DNA from: Arcticibacter sp045629565
Lineage (GTDB): Bacteria > Bacteroidota > Bacteroidia > Sphingobacteriales > Sphingobacteriaceae
Assembly (NCBI RefSeq): GCF_045629565.1
Contig: NZ_JAZQRL010000012.1
Location: forward strand, 42,102 to 106,101
Direction of reading: 5' to 3'
Length of the DNA stretch: 64,000 nucleotides
The translations under genes and the position numbers were made by a program. Below are positions 44,919 through 53,496 of the stretch, in pieces; within the stretch, counting starts at the first letter, position 1; each line of letters opens with the position of its first letter. The notes under the pieces are model-generated. The model was given only the letters and a program-made list of their open reading frames with translations. It had not been told where the DNA came from and ran no database searches.

Positions 44919-45521
44919 TTAGTACATGCGAGGAAGCGTTAGCTTGTATTTAACCGCTACAATGCGTATGAAACAAATTGTCGATACTGCACAGAGCCGG
45001 GTGATATTGATGTCTATACCCATCTGACGAAATGTGATGTATACAAGTCCTCCCGCAATGCATGCAGTAGCATATATTTCCTTCCTGAATATGAGTGGTA
45101 TATTGTTAAGTAAAATGTCTCTGGTGATACCACCGAAGCAGCCGGTAATGGTTCCTAGAGCAACACAAATTTCAGGTTTCAAACCGGCAGTCAGCGCTTT
45201 TTGAACGCCCACAATGGTGAACAGTCCCAGCCCGATAGTATCAAATATAAAAAGAGGCAGCTTAAAAGACTTTAACTTTTTCCAAAATAATATTGCTGCA
45301 ATAGTGGAAAAGAAAATAACCGCAGAGTAGTATTTGTCTATCATCCAGCTAACTGGCAACTCCCCAATCAGAATATCCCGCACGGTTCCTCCTCCGATCG
45401 ATGTGACGAATGCGATAGTCAGCACCCCGAAGACATCTAATCTTTTCTGGATGCCAGCAAAAGCGCCGGAGATTGCGAAGGATACGCAACCGAGAAGTTC
45501 TAAGACGTAAGTGATCGTCAT
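44919..45521 (-). CDS. TRIC-family (YicG/UPF0126) cation channel
   Basis: A 200-residue membrane protein with two repeats of three spans and the family motifs FAISGAFAGIQKRLDVFG, GGGTVRDILIG and GGITRDILLN. Bacterial TRIC proteins form potassium-permeable trimers. The ATG at 45521 is chosen for the MTITYVLELLGC N-terminus; it lies in a 14-base tandem repeat. It is upstream of the EEP gene in a two-gene operon. Divergent from the nucleotide-sugar dehydrogenase. Confidence 0.9.
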   Translation of the reverse strand: MTITYVLELLGCVSFAISGAFAGIQKRLDVFGVLTIAFVTSIGGGTVRDILIGELPVSWMIDKYYSAVIFFSTIAAILFWKKLKSFKLPLFIFDTIGLGLFTIVGVQKALTAGLKPEICVALGTITGCFGGITRDILLNNIPLIFRKEIYATACIAGGLVYITFRQMGIDINITRLCAVSTICFIRIVAVKYKLTLPRMY

Positions 45522-45536
45522 TAAGTGATCGTCATT
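45509..45536. repeat. 14-bp perfect tandem duplication at the TRIC gene start
   Basis: AAGTGATCGTCATT occurs twice in direct succession (45509-45522 and 45523-45536). On the minus strand this duplicates the ATG and the first codons. The outer copy reads ATG-ACG-ATC-ACT-TAA, a four-codon upstream frame whose stop overlaps the true ATG. Confidence 0.9.
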
Positions 45537-45563
45537 ATTTGGCAAATATATTAACTTTACCCG

Positions 45564-46862
45564 ATGGATTCTATTGTACACACATATCGTGCCGATAGCG
45601 CACGCATCGCTGTAATAGGTTTGGGGTATGTAGGTCTCCCTTTAGCCATTGAATTCGCAAAGAAGTATCAGGTGCTCGGATTCGATATTAATCAGGATCG
45701 TGTATTAGAGCTTGCCAAAGCAACTGATCGAACTCAAGAAGCAGATATCGACAGTTTGATTGAAGTGATTCACAATAATAGTCTGCAATTTTCCTGGGAC
45801 AAGGAGGATCTAAGATCTTTTAATACTTTTATAGTAACCGTGCCGACTCCGATCGACGAATTTAAGTCACCCGATCTTCGTCCTCTTTTGAAGGCTTCTC
45901 ACATGCTGGGAACCATCCTCAAAAAAGGGGATGTTGTTATATATGAGTCAACTGTTTATCCTGGATGTACGGAGGAAGATTGTATTCCTGTTTTGGAAAG
46001 GGCTTCAGGCCTTGTTTTTAATGAGGATTTTTTTGCTGGGTACTCTCCAGAACGGATAAATCCGGGTGATAAAGTAAATACGCTTACTAAAATCAGGAAA
46101 GTAACAAGCGGTTCTACTGCAGATATAGCTGAAGAGGTGGACAAATTATATCGGTCTATTATTATTGCTGGAACGCATAAGGCTCCTAGTATAAAAGTAG
46201 CCGAAGCATCCAAAGCTATTGAAAACGCGCAACGTGATGTTAACATCTCTTTCGTGAATGAACTTTCCCTTATTTTCGACAGGATTGGAATAGATACAAA
46301 TGATGTAATTGAAGCTGCTGGTACGAAGTGGAACTTCCTGAAATATAAACCCGGTTTAGTGGGAGGACACTGTATAGGCGTAGATCCCTATTATCTGGCT
46401 CACAAAGCTCAGTCCCTGGGATATCATCCCCAGGTGATCCTGTCGGGCAGGCGAGTGAACGATGCTATGGGTGCTTTTGTAGCCGATAAAGTTGTTAAGC
46501 TAATGATTCATAAAGATCAGCGGATCAAAGGCTCCAGGGCACTTATACTGGGAATGACTTTTAAGGAAAACTGTCCCGATGTAAGGAATACTCGCGTGAT
46601 AGATATCTATCATGAGCTTGTCGACTTTGGTGTCGAGGTTGACGTATTCGATCCTTGGGCCAATATTGAAGAGGTTAAGCAGGAGTATGGATTGGAAATC
46701 AAAAATCAATTGTCACCAAACACAAAATATAATGCTATAATCGTTGCGGTCGCCCATGAGCAATTTTTAGAGTTGGACTATAGCCTTCTAAAAGCTGACA
46801 ACGGGGTTATTTTCGACACCAAGGCGTGCCTGGGGCGGGAAATCGTGGATGCCAGACTGTAA
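45564..46862 (+). CDS. Nucleotide sugar dehydrogenase (TviB/WbpA-like)
   Basis: A 432-residue UDP-sugar 6-dehydrogenase: NAD-binding IAVIGLGYVGLPLAIEF at the N-terminus, the EAGNNQ-equivalent EASKAIENAQRDVNIS stretch, and the catalytic Cys in VGGHCIGVDPYYL. The C-terminal substrate domain has LGMTFKENCPDVRNT. It oxidises a UDP-hexose or UDP-N-acetylhexosamine to the uronate; resemblance to TviB/WbpA favours an N-acetylated sugar. A -7-like TAACTTTA box lies 4 bases before the ATG. It probably serves the adjacent polysaccharide locus. Confidence 0.93.
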   Translation: MDSIVHTYRADSARIAVIGLGYVGLPLAIEFAKKYQVLGFDINQDRVLELAKATDRTQEADIDSLIEVIHNNSLQFSWDKEDLRSFNTFIVTVPTPIDEFKSPDLRPLLKASHMLGTILKKGDVVIYESTVYPGCTEEDCIPVLERASGLVFNEDFFAGYSPERINPGDKVNTLTKIRKVTSGSTADIAEEVDKLYRSIIIAGTHKAPSIKVAEASKAIENAQRDVNISFVNELSLIFDRIGIDTNDVIEAAGTKWNFLKYKPGLVGGHCIGVDPYYLAHKAQSLGYHPQVILSGRRVNDAMGAFVADKVVKLMIHKDQRIKGSRALILGMTFKENCPDVRNTRVIDIYHELVDFGVEVDVFDPWANIEEVKQEYGLEIKNQLSPNTKYNAIIVAVAHEQFLELDYSLLKADNGVIFDTKACLGREIVDARL

Positions 46863-47004
46863 GTAGAGGCTTTTTTATTGCAATGTGTTTCTAGTCGAGA
46901 TGCATGCCATCACATGATTCTTGCATATTATTTAAAATAAAGTGCAGGAATATAGAACCCTTTGTGTTTTTTTGCGTAAAATGCTAAATATTAAGATAAT
47001 AAGA

Positions 47005-47310
47005 ATGAATCATACAGAGATGGAATTAGAAAGGCCGGAGGAATACGTTGGTCAGGCAGTCCTTAAAATTGACGATACCAGATATACAGTCAATATTGAA
47101 GAAGTTGAGGCTTTCATAAGCCATTGTAAGAAATTTATGCCACTGCATCATAACAGTGATTTTGAGTTGATGACTCAAGAGATTTCCGATTCTTTGATCG
47201 AATTTACCAGGGGAGATGTAACTATGGAACAAATTAGGCCTCAGTTGCTTTTTCTACGGGAAGTTGGTTTTTTACTAAAAGGCCTGCTGACCCCTGTAGA
47301 GGAAAATTAG
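47005..47310 (+). CDS. Hypothetical protein (101 aa)
   Basis: A 101-residue soluble protein with an acidic N-terminus (MNHTEMELERPEEYVG), a beta-like pair (QAVLKIDDTRYTVNIEEVEAF) and a C-terminal helical part ending LLKGLLTPVEEN. Upstream in-frame ATG (46981) and GTG (46942) exist but encode AT-rich, non-protein-like sequence, so the ATG at 47005 is preferred. No family recognised. It lies between the dehydrogenase and the convergent regulator. Confidence 0.65.
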   Translation: MNHTEMELERPEEYVGQAVLKIDDTRYTVNIEEVEAFISHCKKFMPLHHNSDFELMTQEISDSLIEFTRGDVTMEQIRPQLLFLREVGFLLKGLLTPVEEN

Positions 47311-47348
47311 TGCCAGCCCAATACACTGGCACGAGCTATGTTCGTGCC
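47310..47348. terminator. Overlapping alternative hairpins
   Basis: Two perfect 7-bp stems share an arm: GTGCCAG (47310-47316) with CTGGCAC (47326-47332), and GGCACGA (47328-47334) with TCGTGCC (47342-47348). Only one can form at a time. They lie between the convergent ends of the 101-aa gene and the HTH gene. No T-run on the plus strand; on the minus strand the first stem is followed by TAATTTT. Confidence 0.55.
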
Positions 47349-47365
47349 TCCTTGTTGAATAGGTG

Positions 47366-47758
47366 TTATGAATAAAGAGAACTCTTTTCTACATAAGCTA
47401 AAAGAAGTTGGTTATGCTTTTCGAGCAAGTCTATGTATTTATCTTTCCAATACTGTTCCGATCTTGCACGACCTTCTCCTTCCTCTTCTGCATAAACAGC
47501 GTCATCTGGCAAATGAGATACTCCCCGTTGTTCTGCTTTCATAAACAGTTCAGGGAACTCGTTCGAAAAATCGTGTTTCAGTGCCATTCCAATCTTGTGT
47601 ATGATTGCAGGCTTTAGGTATTTCTGGTTGAACCAATTATACACAGATCTCCGGTTCACGTCAGTTAAACGTGCAAGTTCACTGATGCTATAGCCATTTC
47701 TCCGAATAACTTTTTCGATAATCTGACCATAGTGCTGATCTTTAAAGTTCTCATTCAT
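47366..47758 (-). CDS. Small HTH regulator with C-terminal coiled coil, copy 1
   Basis: A 130-residue protein. About residues 10-60 hold a helix-turn-helix (IIEKVIRRNGYSISELARL, then VNRRSVYNWFNQ as the recognition part). After a variable linker, the C-terminus has YWKDKYIDLLEKHNQLL, a probable coiled coil. A paralogue with the same layout lies at 59971-60333 on the same strand, closing the polysaccharide locus. It starts 11 bases after the UpxY gene, so the two are probably co-transcribed. Confidence 0.85.
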   Translation of the reverse strand: MNENFKDQHYGQIIEKVIRRNGYSISELARLTDVNRRSVYNWFNQKYLKPAIIHKIGMALKHDFSNEFPELFMKAEQRGVSHLPDDAVYAEEEGEGRARSEQYWKDKYIDLLEKHNQLLLAYVEKSSLYS

Positions 47759-47769
47759 CTGATTTAAGT

Positions 47770-48342
47770 TTACGCCCGAACAGCCAAAGCCGTTCCAACA
47801 CCTGGATTTGCAATTATAATATTTTGGTTAACGGCGACCTTAGCGATTAATACGCAGTCGAGCTGGCGAATACTGATCAATACAGATTTGCCTTTTACTT
47901 CTATAACCTCTCCTTCCAGATTCGCCAATGCTCCTTGTGTGATCTTGATACGATCTCCAGTACTCAGCTCCCTGATGCTGATTGTCTCAACATCTTTATA
48001 TTTTCCAACGATTGTCCTTATTCGCTCGATGTCCTCCTTATCCACAATCGCGGGTTTACCGCTATAATAGATAAAGTTGATAACACCCATCGTCTCTCTT
48101 ACTAACGACTGTTCGGCCGGAGAGATATGGACGAACAGATAGGACGTGAACAGAGGTAGTTCAACAAGCATGTTTCTATCTGCCCATCTTCTATTTGTTT
48201 TTACAAGTGGACAAAAGCTTTCTACGCCTTTCTCTTTCAGTAAACGGTCCACCTTCTTCTCCCATTTGGAGCGAGTGTAAATTACCATCCATGTCTTTTC
48301 GAAAGCTTCTTTTTTTTTGCTAAACAACGGGTTGATCATCAT
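47770..48342 (-). CDS. UpxY-family (NusG-like) transcription antiterminator
   Basis: A 190-residue NusG paralogue: NGN domain with WMVIYTRSKWEKKVDRLLKEKG and LPLFTSYLFVHIS, then a KOW domain at the C-terminus (GALANLEGEVIEVKGKSVLI). UpxY proteins let RNA polymerase read through long polysaccharide operons. The ATG at 48342 begins the family-like sequence; a longer frame to 48444 adds 34 non-family residues. Unlike typical UpxY genes it is divergent from, not the first gene of, the operon it should serve. Confidence 0.88.
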   Translation of the reverse strand: MMINPLFSKKKEAFEKTWMVIYTRSKWEKKVDRLLKEKGVESFCPLVKTNRRWADRNMLVELPLFTSYLFVHISPAEQSLVRETMGVINFIYYSGKPAIVDKEDIERIRTIVGKYKDVETISIRELSTGDRIKITQGALANLEGEVIEVKGKSVLISIRQLDCVLIAKVAVNQNIIIANPGVGTALAVRA

Positions 48343-48752
48343 TCTTTTACTAGAGTATTTATAGCTCGTCCAGGGAGGAGTTATTACGAAATTAGCTAAA
48401 AATAGACCCTTCAGATAGGAACCTTCCCACCATGTATAATACATTGTAGACTTATGAGAAAAACCCGGCGAAAAAGGACGAAATCAAACAAAAAACAACA
48501 CATCTTCGCATATTTTCCTTTGCTAATACATTGAGATACAGACTTTCTCAAAAATTCCCAAGACTTGGTACATAATGGAGAATTATTTCAAAAATGTGAA
48601 GAACCCGCTTACTTTTATGAAAAAATCAGGCAGCATTATTATCCCGCTGTCAAAGATTTTAACTCAACGAAAAAGCTTAATCCACATCGGTTTGCTGGTA
48701 TGTAACTGGGATGGCGAAGCTTTATCGAAATCAAAAAATTAAATCAATACCT
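48343..48752 (+). other. Leader region of the exopolysaccharide operon
   Basis: A 410-base divergent region between upxY and the Wza-like gene. It should hold the promoter and any antitermination site for UpxY. It is AT-rich and I find no exact TAnnTTTG box (TTCCTTTG is one mismatch off). It holds one short frame (48575-48742, listed separately). I see no strong terminator hairpin. Confidence 0.4.
48575..48742 (+). CDS. Possible 55-aa leader peptide before the Wza-like gene
   Basis: An ATG at 48575 opens 55 codons (MENYFKNVKNPLTFMKKSG and a more hydrophobic middle IIIPLSKIL), ending 10 bases before the preferred ATG of the Wza-like gene. It could be a translated leader or chance. The composition is protein-like but unremarkable, and no family is recognised. 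Confidence 0.3.
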   Translation: MENYFKNVKNPLTFMKKSGSIIIPLSKILTQRKSLIHIGLLVCNWDGEALSKSKN

Positions 48753-49493
48753 ATGTGCAAATCTTTCTTTCACACTATTTTCTTGCTAACCGTTGTAATG
48801 CTTACATCATGTTCAACTTACAAAACAATTCCTTACTTCCAAAATCTCGACAAAACCAAGATTACCCAGGAAGAGATTAAAAACTACTCTCCGCTTAAAA
48901 TTCAGCCGGGCGATATACTCGGAATTACGGTGGGAAGTTTGAATCCCGACGCGTGGACTGATGGAAATAAAAACGGAGAGACAGCTTTGGGATATAAGGT
49001 GGATGAAGGAGGAAATATTAGTCTGCCTCTTGTCGGATCAGTGAAGGTTGGAAATCTAACTACAGTTCAGGCTCGTGAGTTAATCGAGTCACGGCTCGTT
49101 AAGTATCTGAAATCTCCGGCTGTCAATCTAACCATCCTAAACTTCAAGATATCTGTTCTAGGCGATGTCAATCGGCCTAACGTTTACCCGATATCCAGTG
49201 AGCAGGTTTCGATTACCGAAGCCTTAAGTCTTGCAGGAGACCTTCAAATAACAGGTATGCGTCAGAACATTCTATTGATTAGGGAGCAGGATGGTGTACG
49301 TAAGTATATACCTGTCGACCTGACAAGCACAGGTCTGTTTCAGTCAGAATATTACTACCTCCGAAATAACGACATCATATACGTCACTCCTGATAAGAAT
49401 AAGGCTGCAGCAGTAGATCAGTCCGCGCGTAATATCGGTTTTGTTCTATCTGCAATTTCGGTACTAACCCTGATCGCTACTCAATTATTATAA
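48753..49493 (+). CDS. Wza-like polysaccharide export lipoprotein
   Basis: A 246-residue outer-membrane export protein. The signal peptide ends in a lipobox (VVMLTSC, Cys at about residue 20). The poly-export domain has IQPGDILGITVGSLNPDAW and an SLBB-like region with VLGDVNRPNVYPI and YYLRNNDIIYVTP. The C-terminal hydrophobic helix (FVLSAISVLTLIATQLL) would span the outer membrane. An in-frame ATG at 48711 would put 14 residues before the signal peptide; the 48753 ATG gives a regular one. First gene of the plus-strand locus. Confidence 0.9.
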   Translation: MCKSFFHTIFLLTVVMLTSCSTYKTIPYFQNLDKTKITQEEIKNYSPLKIQPGDILGITVGSLNPDAWTDGNKNGETALGYKVDEGGNISLPLVGSVKVGNLTTVQARELIESRLVKYLKSPAVNLTILNFKISVLGDVNRPNVYPISSEQVSITEALSLAGDLQITGMRQNILLIREQDGVRKYIPVDLTSTGLFQSEYYYLRNNDIIYVTPDKNKAAAVDQSARNIGFVLSAISVLTLIATQLL

Positions 49494-49497
49494 TGCT

Positions 49498-51861
49498 ATG
49501 AAAACAGAACAAATATATCTTGCTCCTGTCACCGAAGATGAATCTAAACAAGGATCGACTAAGGATATGCGAGCAATGCTTGGTAAATATCTCTATCATT
49601 GGCCGCTCTTTTTAGTGATCATGGCACTTTGTGTCGGTCTGGCATTATGGTATGCTGCTAGTCAACCGCCATCCTATACCATCCGGGCGAAGGTGACGAT
49701 CAAAGATGACACCAAGACCGGAGATATGAAAACTGCGCTTCAGGAGATTACGATTTCTCAATCGCCAAAGGCGATGGAAAGCGAAGTTCAAAAACTCAAG
49801 ACCCGGGCATTGATCGGCAGGGTTGTACATGACCTCCAGCTTTGGTCTACTTACCATGTTGAAAATCCATATGGTGTTGAAGAGGTGCACACCTCTTCTC
49901 CTGTACGATTTAAGCTTCTGGATCAGAAGCGACCAATCACGGAGCAGAATTTTAATATATATATTGAGAGCGAAGACCATTATATCCTGACTCAACCGGG
50001 TGGGAATGAAATTCGGGTGCCTTTTAACAGCACAAGTACCAATGCTTTTGGTACCTGGAAGCTCGATACAACGGCTCATCTTGTCGACTATATCGGTAAG
50101 AGCCTCGTTGTAAGGCTAAGTAGTTCTGAAGATGCTACCAATGCATGGATTGCAAAATTGAATGTTGCGTTGAATAAAACAGCTCCTATAGTAGACATCG
50201 ACGTAGACGATACTGATCCGGAACGCGGCGTTATGGTGATAAATCATGTGATAAAGAGCTATAAGATGCTGGATATTGAAGAGAAGAACAAGGTGACCGA
50301 AAGCACTTTAAGATTCATTGATGATCGTCTGACTGATGTAACGGGTGAACTGACGAGTGTAGAAAAGGACGTCGAGGGCTATAAAAGTAGCCAGGGTCTT
50401 ACAGATATCTCCTCTCAATCACAAGTCTACTTGCAAAGCGTACAAGCGAACGACGGTGAATTAAATAAGGTAAATGTACAGCTAAACGTGATTGATGGTA
50501 TCGAAAGGTATATCAACTCTGCAGGAAGTAATGGAAACGCACCAGCTACGCTAGGGATTGAAGATCCCGGACTAAACAATCTGGTTAGCCAACTAGCAAC
50601 ACTTAATTTAGAGCGTAATAAATTGCTTGCCACCACACCTGAAGATAATCCCCTCTTCGCGCCTCTTAATAGTCAGATTCAAAGCACCAAGAATGCCATC
50701 AAAGGGAATATCAGAGCAATAAGATCATCACTTCTTGCGACACGGAAGCAATTACAGGGATTCAATTTCAAAGCAGAGTCTTCGATAAAGAATATTCCTG
50801 GTCAGGAAAGACAATATCTGAGTATAAAGCGCCAGCAAGCTATCAAAGAAAACCTATATGTATACCTTTTACAGAAGCGTGAAGAGATAGGTCTCCAATA
50901 TGCCTCAACTTTAAGTGATATTAATACCATTGAATCTGCGTACTACGAAGGGCCTAAATCTAAAAAAGAGGTGCCTTTGGCAATCGCAATCATGTGCGGG
51001 TTTCTGCTGCCGGTTGGCTTAATTAGCTTTCGCGAGACATGGAAAAATAAGATACATGATGTAGCTGAGCTTAAGCCGACAGAGATTCCTGTACTAGCGG
51101 AGTTAATCCAGGAAGAGGGCGATTCAGCAATTGTAGTACTGGATCGAAACACATTCGCCCTTGCCGAGCAATTCCGTGCCCTTAGGAGTAACCTGTTTCA
51201 TGTGTATGGTAAGACACAAGTAAGCCGGGTAACACTTTTTACATCCAGCGTATCCGGAGAAGGAAAGAGTTTTATCTCAAATAACCTGGCTATATCCATA
51301 GCTGCGTCAGGAAAACGTACCGTAATTCTTGAACTTGACTTACGCAGACCCCAGATGTCTAAGTATTTCAAGTTCGATAAAGAGAATCCCGGTATTACCG
51401 ACTATCTGAGGGGCAATGCTACGATTGACCAGATTATCCAACCCTCTCAAGTCAGGTCAAACCTTTCTATTATAGCGGCAGGGCCTATCGTAGATGATCC
51501 GGCCGAACTATTGGAGTCAGAGAGATTGGTTGAATTAATAAGAACGCTGAGAGAACACTATGATGAGATTTTACTGGATACTCCTCCTTTGCATCTGGTA
51601 ACTGATGCGATGATTCTCGGAAGGGTGAGCGATCTAACGGTTTATATGGTTCGCCAGGGTGTCACAAGTAAAGCCGAAGTGCAGTTCATAAAACAACTAA
51701 AGCAGGAAAAGATGATGCCTGCAATGCATCTAGTCTTTAACGGGATACACAGAAATCGCACGGGTTACGGTTACAGCTACGATTATAGTTACTATAACTA
51801 TTCAAAATCGAAGTCGGTCAGTTCCCGTAAACTCATGAAAAATTTAGCAAGCAGGTTTTAA
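49498..51861 (+). CDS. Wzc-like polysaccharide co-polymerase / BY-kinase
   Basis: A 787-residue inner-membrane protein: N-terminal Wzz-type span (WPLFLVIMALCVGLALWYA), a long periplasmic region with coiled coils (about 90-490), a second span (LAIAIMCGFLLPVGLISF), then the tyrosine-kinase domain with Walker A (SSVSGEGKSFISNNLA), Walker A' (VILELDLRRPQ) and Walker B (ILLDTPP). The C-terminal tail is rich in Tyr (YGYSYDYSYYNYSKS), the autophosphorylation cluster. It would control chain length and export with the Wza-like protein. Its usual phosphatase partner type (CpsB) is at 34.1 kb. Confidence 0.94.
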   Translation: MKTEQIYLAPVTEDESKQGSTKDMRAMLGKYLYHWPLFLVIMALCVGLALWYAASQPPSYTIRAKVTIKDDTKTGDMKTALQEITISQSPKAMESEVQKLKTRALIGRVVHDLQLWSTYHVENPYGVEEVHTSSPVRFKLLDQKRPITEQNFNIYIESEDHYILTQPGGNEIRVPFNSTSTNAFGTWKLDTTAHLVDYIGKSLVVRLSSSEDATNAWIAKLNVALNKTAPIVDIDVDDTDPERGVMVINHVIKSYKMLDIEEKNKVTESTLRFIDDRLTDVTGELTSVEKDVEGYKSSQGLTDISSQSQVYLQSVQANDGELNKVNVQLNVIDGIERYINSAGSNGNAPATLGIEDPGLNNLVSQLATLNLERNKLLATTPEDNPLFAPLNSQIQSTKNAIKGNIRAIRSSLLATRKQLQGFNFKAESSIKNIPGQERQYLSIKRQQAIKENLYVYLLQKREEIGLQYASTLSDINTIESAYYEGPKSKKEVPLAIAIMCGFLLPVGLISFRETWKNKIHDVAELKPTEIPVLAELIQEEGDSAIVVLDRNTFALAEQFRALRSNLFHVYGKTQVSRVTLFTSSVSGEGKSFISNNLAISIAASGKRTVILELDLRRPQMSKYFKFDKENPGITDYLRGNATIDQIIQPSQVRSNLSIIAAGPIVDDPAELLESERLVELIRTLREHYDEILLDTPPLHLVTDAMILGRVSDLTVYMVRQGVTSKAEVQFIKQLKQEKMMPAMHLVFNGIHRNRTGYGYSYDYSYYNYSKSKSVSSRKLMKNLASRF

Positions 51862-51870
51862 GTCTAACAA

Positions 51871-53157
51871 GTGTCTACGCAACAACTTTACTTAAACGGA
51901 AAAAGTACAAGACTTAGGGAGTGGCTCAGAATTATTTCTCTGGCAGGTTCTGCACAGATCCTGGTGCAGGCCTCTAGTTTTATCGGTGGTATATTCATAC
52001 TAAGAATGCTTTCTACTCATGAGTACGCATTGTATACAATTGCTAATGCCGTGCTGGGAACGATGGCAGTTTTAAATGATGGAGGAGTAACAACCGGTGC
52101 TATGTCCGAGGGAGCGAAGGCCTGGCAAGATAAGGGCAGAATGGGGAGTGTTCTAAATACCGCACTTCTGCTTCGCCGGAAATTTGCAATTGCAAGTTTA
52201 ATCATCGTGATCCCCGTCCTGTTCTATATGTTGCGAAGTCATGATGCTAGCTGGACATTGTCTTGTTTGATCACTCTTTCGCTTATTCCAGCCTTTTTTG
52301 CAGCAATATCAGGGTCTTTACTCGAGATTGTACCAAAACTTAGTCAGGAAATAGCACCATTGCAAAAGTTGCAGGTGCAGAATAATATTGGCAGGCTCGT
52401 ATTACTGTGTATCGGTCTCTTTGCTATGCCATGGGCATTTATCGCTATTCTAGCGTCAGGAATTCCGCAGATCTGGATGAATATGAAACTTAGGTTTCTC
52501 GCTTCAGGGTATGCCGACTTAAGCGCTAAGGCAGACAAGCAGATCAAGGCCTCCATCTTAAAAATTGTTTACAGGGTAATGCCAGCTTCAATCTATTATT
52601 GCTTGTCTGGTCAGATTACTATCTGGTTAAGTTCAGTATATGGCTCAACATCGACTGTAGCGCAACTAGGAGCTCTCGGAAGAATAGCGATGCTATTTAA
52701 TCTTTTCATGGTACTGTTCGGAGCACTTATAATGCCCCGTTTTGCGAGGTTGCCTGTCAATAAACACCTGTTGCTCAGACGCTTTTCTCAGGTGATGATG
52801 TTGCTCTTTGCACTCTGTGTGGTGATAATGGTTAGCGCCTGGATGTTTTCAGCACAAATATTATGGGTCTTAGGCCCTCAATACGCTGGCCTCAACAGCG
52901 AAGTGGTGCTTAGTGTTCTTGCAAGCTGCATTGGTATGGTTGCCGGTAGTGCTTTCACGCTGTATTCAAACCGAGGTTGGACAATAAATCCTGCTCTATT
53001 AATAGCCATAAGCTTGTGTACGATAGGGCTGGGAGTACTGCTAATTGATATTTCAACAATAAGAGGTATGATTAGTCTCCAGTTGTTCATCGTGAGTTCA
53101 GAAGCGCTCATGCATAGTGGATATTGCATTTTAAGAATTAAAAAAATAAGTGGCTAA
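51871..53157 (+). CDS. Oligosaccharide flippase (Wzx-like)
   Basis: A 428-residue protein with about 12 membrane segments of the MOP/polysaccharide-flippase type. N-terminal motif EWLRIISLAGSAQILVQASSF and ILRMLSTHEYALYTIANAVLG are typical of the family. It would flip lipid-linked repeat units across the inner membrane. GTG start at 51871, 9 bases after the kinase gene. Confidence 0.85.
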   Translation: MSTQQLYLNGKSTRLREWLRIISLAGSAQILVQASSFIGGIFILRMLSTHEYALYTIANAVLGTMAVLNDGGVTTGAMSEGAKAWQDKGRMGSVLNTALLLRRKFAIASLIIVIPVLFYMLRSHDASWTLSCLITLSLIPAFFAAISGSLLEIVPKLSQEIAPLQKLQVQNNIGRLVLLCIGLFAMPWAFIAILASGIPQIWMNMKLRFLASGYADLSAKADKQIKASILKIVYRVMPASIYYCLSGQITIWLSSVYGSTSTVAQLGALGRIAMLFNLFMVLFGALIMPRFARLPVNKHLLLRRFSQVMMLLFALCVVIMVSAWMFSAQILWVLGPQYAGLNSEVVLSVLASCIGMVAGSAFTLYSNRGWTINPALLIAISLCTIGLGVLLIDISTIRGMISLQLFIVSSEALMHSGYCILRIKKISG

Positions 53158-53201
53158 GCTTTGCTTAGTAGAAGATAAACTCAACCTGCAGGCTGGTTTA
53201 A

Positions 53202-53496
53202 TGCCCCCTGAAAGTGGCAGTTGCATGTATGCTAGTGAGCGACTATCCGTACAGTGCTGCTAACGGAATGGGATATTACTTTAAGTGTTGGTCCTGCTTA
53301 TTTGTCCTCCATAGGAACTGGAGGCGGCAACGACTAAGTTTAGAGTCTTAACATTACAGAAGGGTGTTCAGGAAGCTTCGAGCGATGTACTTCCCGTTAT
53401 CTCATCTGCATCTTAGGGGTCGGCTTGCTGGTTGAGTCTTTAAATTATCGCAGTTGGCGGTATCCATTTTTATAATATACAACAACTCAAAGCACA
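53202..53496 (+). pseudogene. N-terminal remnant of a glycosyltransferase
   Basis: Protein-like fragments appear in different frames. LVSDYPYSAANGMGYYF (from 53229) looks like the first strand and loop of a GT-B glycosyltransferase. Then SVGPAYLSSIGTGGGND and later KFRVLTLQKGVQEASSDVL lie in the other frames, each ended by a stop. The remaining piece, with an in-frame stop at 53473, runs into the next intact frame. I read this as a glycosyltransferase gene broken by several frameshifts. Boundaries are approximate. Confidence 0.6.
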
